A DNA stretch of 7,839 nt from Mycobacterium sp. (GTDB lineage: Bacteria > Actinomycetota > Actinomycetes > Mycobacteriales > Mycobacteriaceae), in NCBI GenBank assembly GCA_028706695.1, contig JAQTVU010000090.1, forward strand, positions 1 through 7,839, given 5' to 3'. A program made the position numbers and the translations under genes. How positions within the stretch are numbered: the first letter of the stretch is position 1; the number at the start of each line of letters is the position of its first letter. The notes below the pieces were generated by a model. That model was given only the letters and a program-made list of their open reading frames with translations, was not told where the DNA came from and made no database searches. Shown piece after piece: positions 1 through 5,676 of this stretch.

Positions 1-1
1 G

Positions 2-538
2 AGCGTCACCAAAACCGACAAGGTGCCCAAAGACCGGGTGGCCGCACAGCTGGTCGCGGTCAGCGAACTCCTGGGCGGCGCGACCGACATCGTCCCGGTG
101 TCGGCGGTCAGCGGCGAACGGGTCGACGTGCTGACCGATGTCCTGGCCGCGGCTCTCCCGCCGGGGCCCGCGTACTACCCCGACGGTGAGCTGACCGACG
201 AGCCGGAGGAAGTATTGATGGCCGAACTCATCCGTGAAGCGGCCCTGGAGGGGGTGCGCGACGAACTGCCGCATTCGCTTGCGGTGGTGATCGACGAGGT
301 CAGTCCGCGGGAGGGGCGAGACGACCTGATCGACGTGCACGCGATCCTCTACGTCGAACGCTCCAGCCAGAAGGGCATCATCATCGGCAAGGGCGGGGCC
401 CGGCTGCGCGACGTCGGCACCGCCGCCCGCAGCCAGATCGAAAAACTGCTCGGCAGCAAGGTCTTCCTCGACCTGCGCGTCAAGATCGCCAAGAACTGGC
501 AGAGCGATCCCAAACAGCTGGGTCGCCTCGGTTTTTGA
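2..538 (+). CDS. era: GTPase Era, 3' part (5' end outside window)
   Basis: Era is an essential-type GTPase that binds the 3' end of 16S rRNA through a KH domain and helps mature the 30S subunit in the cytoplasm. The reading frame is open from base 2 and codes for 178 residues here, about the C-terminal 60% of the usual ~300. The G4 guanine-specificity motif is seen at the very start as TKTD (canonical NKxD), and the G5 motif SAVS lies at local residues 34-37. The C-terminal KH domain follows, with the RNA-contacting loop GKGG at local residues 129-132 inside IIIGKGGARLRDVG. The C-terminal run KIAKNWQSDPKQLGRLGF is typical of mycobacterial Era. G1-G3 lie upstream of the window, and the GTG at 23 is not a real start because homology continues before it. 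A small DUF2795 gene follows after 75 bp on the same strand. Identification is firm. Confidence 0.96.
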   Translation, partial: SVTKTDKVPKDRVAAQLVAVSELLGGATDIVPVSAVSGERVDVLTDVLAAALPPGPAYYPDGELTDEPEEVLMAELIREAALEGVRDELPHSLAVVIDEVSPREGRDDLIDVHAILYVERSSQKGIIIGKGGARLRDVGTAARSQIEKLLGSKVFLDLRVKIAKNWQSDPKQLGRLGF

Positions 539-613
539 CGGTCAGGTCGGCCCGTCCTGGAGCATCTGCGCGGATGGTGTTTGCTCCTGCCCACAGCGGG
601 TAGGCAGCCCGGC

Positions 614-826
614 ATGCCGTTCCAAGTAACCGAAGTACAAAAATGTCTGTCCGGATTCGACTACCCCGGTTCGCCGGAAGATCTGGCCAAGCACGCCAAG
701 CAGCACGGCGCCGACCAGGAACTCGTCGAGACGCTGCGCGCCCTGAAGAAGGACAGCTTCGACGGCCCGAGCGCCGTCATGCACGAACTCGGCAAACAAG
801 ACGCGTTGGGCGGGTCCAAATCCTAG
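614..826 (+). CDS. DUF2795 family small protein
   Basis: This is a 70-residue soluble protein of unknown function. It has the hallmarks of the DUF2795 family: an N-terminal helix with the core FDYPGSPEDLAKHA at residues 15-28, then two predicted helices around GADQELVETLRALKK (32-46) and a conserved SFDGPSAVMHELG (48-60). It has no signal peptide, membrane segment or cysteine motif. The ATG at 614 is preferred because the domain begins there and GGGTAGG (598-604) sits 9 nt upstream. An in-frame TTG at 581 would add 11 residues that do not look like part of the family. The gene lies 75 bp after era on the same strand and may be read through from it. A strong hairpin follows 45 bp after the stop. 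What DUF2795 proteins do is not known to me, and the context gives no clear clue. Confidence 0.8.
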   Translation: MPFQVTEVQKCLSGFDYPGSPEDLAKHAKQHGADQELVETLRALKKDSFDGPSAVMHELGKQDALGGSKS

Positions 827-871
827 GCGGCCCCAAGTCCTAAAGCTAAAGCCCCCCGGGCCGGACGGCGG

Positions 872-902
872 CCGTCGGGCTGCTCGATGAGCGGCCCGAC
901 GG
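872..902 (+). terminator. GC-rich hairpin, probable transcription terminator
   Basis: The arms CCGTCGGGCTGCTC (872-885) and GAGCGGCCCGACGG (889-902) pair over 14 bp around a 3-nt GAT loop, with one T-G wobble. There is no T-run after it, which is common for mycobacterial terminators. It lies 46 bp past the DUF2795 stop and 57 bp before the SDR start, so it probably closes the era/DUF2795 transcript. A smaller stem, GCGGT/ACCGC (903-907 with 916-920), follows directly. The pairing is read from the sequence; terminator function is inferred. Confidence 0.6.
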
Positions 903-959
903 GCGGTCTATGCGCACCGCGGTGGTTTGGCCCCGGCGCCGGCGGGTAGCCGCCCGCAC

Positions 960-1745
960 ATGACGCAACCAGAACTGGCGCTGGTGACCGGCGCCTCCAG
1001 CGGTATTGGGTTCGAACTGGCCAAGCAGTTCGCCCAGCATGGTTATGACCTGATCGTGGCCGCCGAGGACGATGCCATCAAAGACGTACCGGACAAACTG
1101 TCCCAGTGGGCCGCAGCGGTGCAGGCCGTGCAGGTGGACCTGCGGAACCCCGAGGGGGTGGAGCATTTGTACCAAAGCGCGATTGAAGGCGACCGCGTGC
1201 TGGCTGTCGCAGCGCTCAATGCCGGGGTGGGCCATGGCGACATGTTCCTCAAAAGCGAGCTCGCCGACGACCTGAGCATCGTCGACCTGAACGTGCGCTC
1301 CACCGTGCACCTGGCCAAGCTGGTGCTGCGGGACATGGCGAATCGCGACACGGGCAAGGTGCTATTCACCTCGTCCATCGCGGCGATGATGCCGGGGTCG
1401 TACCAGCCGGTCTACACCGCCTCCAAGTCGTTCATCCAGTCGTTCGCCGAAGCGGTGCGGGACGAATTGCGGGATACCGCGATCACTGTCACCGCCCTGA
1501 TGCCCGGACCGACGGCCACCAACTTCTTTACCCGCGCCCTGATGAACGACACCGTCATGGGGCGGATGCACCAGGACGATCCCGCCGACGTCGCGCGGCA
1601 GGGCTTCGAGGCGTTGATGCGTGGCGACCAGAAAATCGTTGCCGGATCGGTTTTCATCAAGGTGCTGGGCGCGGTGAGCCGCGTCCTGCCCGACGAGGTC
1701 AAGGCCGTCGGCCACCGGCTCCTGGCCATGCCGCTCGGCCGCTAG
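960..1745 (+). CDS. Short-chain dehydrogenase/reductase (SDR)
   Basis: This is a cytoplasmic NAD(P)-dependent oxidoreductase of the classical SDR family, 261 residues in a single Rossmann fold. All key elements are present: the cofactor glycine motif TGASSGIG (10-17), NAG (87-89), structural Asn111, catalytic Ser139, and Tyr152 with Lys156 in YTASK, then the PGPTATNFF loop (182-190). The end of the second beta strand reads VAAEDDAI (34-40 region), acidic and with no arginine, which hints at NAD(H) rather than NADP(H), but weakly. The ATG at 960 fits the family N-terminus and has GGGTAG (944-949) 10 nt upstream. An in-frame TTG at 927 would add only an unstructured 11-residue tail. The hairpin upstream suggests its own promoter. 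The fadE gene follows after 197 bp, so co-transcription is possible but not shown. The substrate cannot be told from the sequence. Confidence 0.9.
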   Translation: MTQPELALVTGASSGIGFELAKQFAQHGYDLIVAAEDDAIKDVPDKLSQWAAAVQAVQVDLRNPEGVEHLYQSAIEGDRVLAVAALNAGVGHGDMFLKSELADDLSIVDLNVRSTVHLAKLVLRDMANRDTGKVLFTSSIAAMMPGSYQPVYTASKSFIQSFAEAVRDELRDTAITVTALMPGPTATNFFTRALMNDTVMGRMHQDDPADVARQGFEALMRGDQKIVAGSVFIKVLGAVSRVLPDEVKAVGHRLLAMPLGR

Positions 1746-1942
1746 CGCCAGTGGTCGCGCTCGCAAGTTCGTCGGGGGTGGTGAACTTCCATGTGAACGG
1801 CCCACCGGCCGGATCGCAGACTCACCCACCACCCGCCCCGTTCACCGCCGCGTGCCCCAGGGCGGCCACCGCGCAAAGGGCGTGAGAAATGTGTCGGTCA
1901 CGGGTACTCGAAGCTGGCACAGTCGTCGACAAGGAGGCTGCG
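1746..1942. promoter_or_regulatory. Intergenic region with repeated GTGAAC boxes upstream of fadE
   Basis: This 197-bp gap between the SDR stop and the fadE start holds three copies of one hexamer: GTGAAC at 1781-1786 and 1793-1798, 12 bp apart in direct orientation, and its inverse GTTCAC at 1840-1845. The matches extend to GTGAACGG (1793-1800) against CCGTTCAC (1838-1845), and to GGTGAAC (1780-1786) against GTTCACC (1840-1846). Spacing and symmetry could suit a repressor such as the TetR-type regulators common near fadE genes, but no regulator gene is present here. I see no convincing -10/-35 pair. The promoter for fadE is presumed to lie here. Confidence 0.25.
1931..1937 (+). promoter_or_regulatory. 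Ribosome binding site that fixes the fadE start
   Basis: AAGGAGG, a near-perfect anti-16S match, lies 5 nt before the ATG at 1943. It settles the choice between this ATG and an in-frame ATG at 1889, which has no such site and would add 18 residues unlike the family. Confidence 0.85.
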
Positions 1943-3871
1943 ATGGCACAGCAGGCGCACGTCACCGAAGAGCAAGCTAGGGCACTGGCCGAGGAATCTC
2001 GCGAAACGGGTTGGCACAAGCCGTCCTTCGCCAAGGAACTGTTCCTCGGTCGCTTTCCGTTGGAGCTGATCCACCCATTTCCCAAACCGTCCGATGCCGA
2101 GGAGACGCGCACCCGCGAGTTTCTCGACAAATTGCGCGACTTCCTTCGCGGCGTCGATGGCAGCGTCATCGAACGCGACGCGCGAATCCCCGACGAGTAT
2201 GTGAAGGGTCTGGCCGACCTGGGCTGTTTCGGCATGAAGATCCCGTCGGAATACGGCGGCCTCAACATGTCGCAGGTGACCTACAACCGGGCGCTGATGA
2301 TGGTCTCCTCCGTTCATCCCAGCCTCGGTGCGCTCCTGTCGGCCCATCAGTCGATCGGGGTGCCGGAGCCGCTCAAACTTGCCGGAACCCCGGAGCAGAA
2401 GAAGAAGTTCTTGCCGCGGTGCGCAGCCGGCGCCATATCGGCGTTTCTGCTGACCGAACCCGACGTGGGCTCCGATCCGGCGCGGCTCGCGTCCACGGCA
2501 ACACCCGTCGAAGACGGGACGGCCTACGAACTCGACGGCGTAAAATTGTGGACTACTAACGGCGTGGTCGCCGAATTGCTGGTCGTCATGGCCAGGGTGC
2601 CCCGCGGCGACGGGCATCGCGGCGGCATCAGCGCTTTCGTCGTCGAGGCCGACTCGCCCGGGATCACCGTGGAGCGGCGCAACAAATTCATGGGGTTGCG
2701 CGGCATCGAGAACGGGGTGACCAGGCTGCATCGTGTTCGGGTGCCCAGCGAAAACCTGATCGGCCGTGAGGGCGACGGTTTGAAGATCGCGCTGACCACG
2801 CTCAACGCCGGCCGGCTATCGATTCCTGCGAGCGCGACGGGTTTGGCGAAGTGGGGTCTGAAAGTGGCGCGCGAGTGGTCAGGAGAGCGTGTCCAATGGG
2901 GCAAGCCGGTGGCCGAGCACGAAGCGGTGGCCCGCAAGATCTCCCTCATCGCCGCGACCAACTATGCGCTTGATGCGGTGCTGGAGCTGTCCGGGCAGAT
3001 GGCCGACGAAGGGCGCAACGACATCCGGATCGAGGCCGCGTTGGCAAAGCTGTGGTCCAGTGAGATGGCGTGCATCGTCGCCGACGAGGTCATGCAGATC
3101 CGCGGCGGTCGGGGCTATGAGACGGCGGAGTCCCTGGCCGCGCGCGGCGAACGCGCGGTGCCGGTCGAACAGGTATTGCGAGACTTGCGGATCAATCGCA
3201 TCTTCGAAGGATCCAGCGAAATCATGCGGCTGCTCATCGCCCGGGAGGCGGTCGATGCCCACCTGTCGGCGGCCGGTGACCTCGCGAAGCCTGACGCTGG
3301 CTTGCGGCAGAAGGCCGCGGCGGCCGTTGGCGCCACCGGATTCTACGCAAAGTGGTTGCCCCAGCTAGTTTTTGGAGACGGTCAGCGACCCACGGCCTAC
3401 AGCGAATTCGGATCGCTGGCGTCGCACCTGCGGTTCGTCGAGCGCGCCAGCCGCAAGCTGGCCCGCAACACCTTCTACGGGATGGCACGTTGGCAAGCCA
3501 GATTGGAGCAGCGCCAAGGGTTCCTCGGCCGCATCGTGGACATCGGCGCGGAGCTGTTCGCGATGTCCGCAGCCTGTGTGCGGGCCGAGGCCCAGCGGGT
3601 CGCGGACCCGGCGGTCGGTCAACAGGCCTACGAGTTGGCCGACGCGTTTTGCCGGCAGGCCACCCTGCGGGTGGAGGCACTGTTCCATGCGTTGTGGACC
3701 AATACCGACGGCTGCGACGTCCGGCTGACCCGCGAGGTGTTGCGGCGCCGTTACGCTTGGCTCGAGGAAGGCATCATCGACCAATCGGAGGGCACCGGCC
3801 CGTGGATCGCCCACTGGGAGCCGGGCGAGTCGACCGAGCCGAATCTGGCTCGGCGACTTCAGATTTCCTAG
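1943..3871 (+). CDS. fadE10: FadE10-like acyl-CoA dehydrogenase, VLCAD-type with C-terminal extension
   Basis: This is a flavin-dependent acyl-CoA dehydrogenase, predicted to introduce an alpha-beta double bond into an acyl-CoA thioester and pass electrons to ETF. It has 642 residues: an N-terminal helical domain (about 50-160), a middle beta domain with the FAD/substrate segment FLLTEPDVGSDPA (168-180) and LWTTNG (202-207), and a C-terminal helical domain (about 285-440). The segment RGGRGY (387-392) precedes RIFEGSSEI, where Glu422 fits the usual catalytic base. A helical extension of about 200 residues (about 440-642) resembles that of VLCAD/ACAD9-type enzymes. The N-terminus MAQQAHVTEEQARALAEES and much of the body match my memory of M. 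tuberculosis FadE10 (Rv0873, ~650 residues). The C-terminus appears a few residues shorter and stops just before a probable transposase scrap. It converges on recQ. Whether this is the fadE10 orthologue or an extra paralogue cannot be decided here. The natural substrate is unknown. Confidence 0.88.
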   Translation: MAQQAHVTEEQARALAEESRETGWHKPSFAKELFLGRFPLELIHPFPKPSDAEETRTREFLDKLRDFLRGVDGSVIERDARIPDEYVKGLADLGCFGMKIPSEYGGLNMSQVTYNRALMMVSSVHPSLGALLSAHQSIGVPEPLKLAGTPEQKKKFLPRCAAGAISAFLLTEPDVGSDPARLASTATPVEDGTAYELDGVKLWTTNGVVAELLVVMARVPRGDGHRGGISAFVVEADSPGITVERRNKFMGLRGIENGVTRLHRVRVPSENLIGREGDGLKIALTTLNAGRLSIPASATGLAKWGLKVAREWSGERVQWGKPVAEHEAVARKISLIAATNYALDAVLELSGQMADEGRNDIRIEAALAKLWSSEMACIVADEVMQIRGGRGYETAESLAARGERAVPVEQVLRDLRINRIFEGSSEIMRLLIAREAVDAHLSAAGDLAKPDAGLRQKAAAAVGATGFYAKWLPQLVFGDGQRPTAYSEFGSLASHLRFVERASRKLARNTFYGMARWQARLEQRQGFLGRIVDIGAELFAMSAACVRAEAQRVADPAVGQQAYELADAFCRQATLRVEALFHALWTNTDGCDVRLTREVLRRRYAWLEEGIIDQSEGTGPWIAHWEPGESTEPNLARRLQIS

Positions 3872-3872
3872 C

Positions 3873-3984
3873 CGACGTTCGCGGAATGCGCAGGTGGTGC
3901 GGGCCAAGATCGTGCTGTTGTCCGCGAGCGCGTCATGCGTGCGGCGAGCACCCGGACAGACCGCGCAGACGTCCGCGCCGGATG
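3873..3984 (+). pseudogene. Possible remnant of an IS630-type transposase (HTH region)
   Basis: The 113-bp convergent gap between fadE and recQ encodes, in frame from 3873, RRSRNAQVVRAKIVLLSASA. This closely resembles the start of the helix-turn-helix region of IS630-family transposases (pattern R...R.VQRA.IVLLAA.G). After about 3940 the likeness shifts to another frame, where PDRPRRRPRRM (3952-3984) recalls the DRPRSGRPR linker of the same proteins. The part in between, including the recognition helix, would be deleted or frameshifted. There is no start codon context, no inverted terminal repeat and no catalytic domain, so nothing functional remains. The match is from memory and short; chance similarity in arginine-rich, high-GC translation is a real alternative, especially for the second part. 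Confidence 0.38.
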
Positions 3985-5622
3985 TCAGGCCGCGTCGACG
4001 ACCTCCAGCAGCCCGTGTTCGCGCACCGCGGCCATCGACAAGGTGCGGTAACCGAATTCGTCGAAGAGCACCGTGATGCGCTCAGGCTCGCCGCCGATTA
4101 CTACGCCGGGACCCCATTCGCGGTGTCGCACCGGGGTGTCGACGGCCAGGGCCGGCTCGGCGACGCTGACGTCCTCAACCCGATCGGCGGCCATGCAGCG
4201 ATCGCAATTGCCGCAGACGCCCGCCAAGTGCTCACCGAAGTAGGAGAGCAAGAAAACCCTTCGGCAGCATTTGGTTTCGGCGTAGCCGCGCATCATCTCA
4301 ACGCGGCTCCGGTCAACGCGCTCGCGTAGCTGCGCCGTCTGCAGGGCCGCGGCCACGGCGGCGTCGGTCGACACCCGCGCGCGCATGAACCCCGCGCGCG
4401 TGACGCGGATACCACCGGCCTCGTCGAGCAGGTTGACCGCGTTGGTCAGCTTGCGCCCCCGAACACCGAGTCGTTCCCGCAGCTCTTTCAGCTTGGTCGC
4501 ATGAGATTCATCCAGCGACGTGTACACCTCCCGCAATAGCCGTTCGTCGGGGTGACCCGACGTGAAAAACCTGGCCAGACCAAGGTCCTCGGGCCGGTAG
4601 AACAGCAATGCCAGCGCATCCTCGCCGTCGCGGCCGGCCCGGCCGATCTGTTGGTAGTAGCTGTCCAGCGAATCGGCCACCGACGCGTGAGCGACGAAAC
4701 GCACGTTGGGCTTGTCGATCCCCATCCCGAACGCCGAAGTCGCCACGACAACGTCGAAGTCGTCATCCCGGAAACCGGCGTGCACCGCGTCGCGTTCGGC
4801 CCCCGTCATTCCCGCGTGGTAGGAAGCGGCGGTGAGGCCCTTGCCGCGGAGACCTTCCGCGTAGGAGTCCGCGTCCTTTCGGGTCGCCACATACAGCAGT
4901 CCGGGGCTCGGCAGTCCGGGCAGGGTGTCGAGCACCGCGGACCGTTTGTCCTGCGCACCCCGGTGACGCTCGACGGCCAGGCGCAGATTGGGCCGGTCGA
5001 AACCGCCGACCACGATGGCGGGATCGCGTAAGCTCAGGCGTTCCACGATGTCCCGGCGTACGACGACCGACGCCGTCGCGGTCAGCGCGACGACGGGGAT
5101 CGCCCTGCCGAGCCGGCGGAATACGTCGGCGAGTCGTCGATAGTCGGGACGAAAGTCGTGCCCCCACGCCGACACGCAGTGCGCCTCATCCACGACGATC
5201 AGCGCAAGGCGGGCGCGGCGAAGCCTGTCAACCATGTCGTCGTTGGCCAGCTGTTCGGGCGCTACGAACACGAAGTCGGCGTCGTGCCGCTCGACGGAAT
5301 TCCAACTGCGCCGCAGCGCACCGGCCCGCAACGCCGAGTTCACGGCGACGGCCGTGCCGGCGCCGCGGTCCTCGAGTGCGGTGATCTGGTCTTCCTGCAG
5401 GGCGATCAACGGCGATACCACCAGCGTCACACCCGCGATGAGCAGGGACGGAACCTGGTATATCGCCGATTTCCCGGACCCGGTGGGCAGCACGGCGAGC
5501 ACATCGCGACCCTGCAGGACCGCGCGCATCGCCGCGCGCTGCTCATCGGTCAGCCGTTCCCAGCCGAAGCTGCTGCGCGCCACCGCGTCCAGATCACGGG
5601 CGTCCGGGGCGGATCGTTGCAC
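3985..5622 (-). CDS. recQ: RecQ-family ATP-dependent DNA helicase with C-terminal Tudor-like domain
   Basis: This is a superfamily 2 DNA helicase, predicted to unwind DNA 3' to 5' in recombination and fork repair. It has 545 residues and every helicase motif: a motif-0 region with Gln28, Walker A LPTGSGKS (45-52, Lys51), SPLIALQEDQ (70-79), DEAH (145-148) followed by the RecQ-specific aromatic loop SAWGHDFRPDY (151-161), ALTATA (179-184), motif V TSAFGMGIDKP (295-305) and motif VI QQIGRAGRDG (324-333). A zinc site is formed by Cys453, Cys470, Cys473 and Cys476. No winged-helix RQC or HRDC domain follows. Instead, residues 497-537 (VRHREWGPGVVIGG...VLFDEFGYRTLS) match the DUF3553/PcrA-UvrD Tudor type. 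The GTG at 5622 is the first start before the helicase fold and has no clear ribosome binding site. It lies 54 bp after amiA2 on the same strand, so they probably share a transcript. RecQ-like helicases RqlH and RqlE have been described in M. smegmatis; I cannot say which, if either, this matches. Confidence 0.93.
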   Translation of the reverse strand: MQRSAPDARDLDAVARSSFGWERLTDEQRAAMRAVLQGRDVLAVLPTGSGKSAIYQVPSLLIAGVTLVVSPLIALQEDQITALEDRGAGTAVAVNSALRAGALRRSWNSVERHDADFVFVAPEQLANDDMVDRLRRARLALIVVDEAHCVSAWGHDFRPDYRRLADVFRRLGRAIPVVALTATASVVVRRDIVERLSLRDPAIVVGGFDRPNLRLAVERHRGAQDKRSAVLDTLPGLPSPGLLYVATRKDADSYAEGLRGKGLTAASYHAGMTGAERDAVHAGFRDDDFDVVVATSAFGMGIDKPNVRFVAHASVADSLDSYYQQIGRAGRDGEDALALLFYRPEDLGLARFFTSGHPDERLLREVYTSLDESHATKLKELRERLGVRGRKLTNAVNLLDEAGGIRVTRAGFMRARVSTDAAVAAALQTAQLRERVDRSRVEMMRGYAETKCCRRVFLLSYFGEHLAGVCGNCDRCMAADRVEDVSVAEPALAVDTPVRHREWGPGVVIGGEPERITVLFDEFGYRTLSMAAVREHGLLEVVDAA

Positions 5623-5676
5623 CGCGGTGTTTTACCCGGTCCCCGGATCGGCAAACCCGGTGCCGCTCAACGCGCG

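Noticed and set aside
581..613. TTG start extending the DUF2795 protein by 11 residues
   Set aside because: The extension lacks family similarity, and ATG 614 has an acceptable purine-rich site at 598-604.
933..942. Perfect palindrome CCGGCGCCGG upstream of the SDR gene as an operator
   Set aside because: Short G/C-only palindromes are very frequent in such DNA and nothing else supports a binding site.
1889..1942. Upstream ATG of the fadE gene
   Set aside because: It has no ribosome binding site, whereas ATG 1943 has AAGGAGG 5 nt before it and fits the FadE10 N-terminus.
3919..3958. TGTCCG/CGGACA and CCGC/GCGG pairs in the fadE-recQ gap as a bidirectional terminator
   Set aside because: The stems are only 4-6 bp with large or broken loops and no T-tracts, no better than expected by chance in this GC content.
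3352..4329. 325-codon plus-strand open frame across the end of fadE and opposite the recQ 3' end
   Set aside because: It is out of frame with fadE and antisense to recQ, with composition typical of shadow translation. Only its short piece near 3952-3984 was considered, as part of a possible transposase relic.
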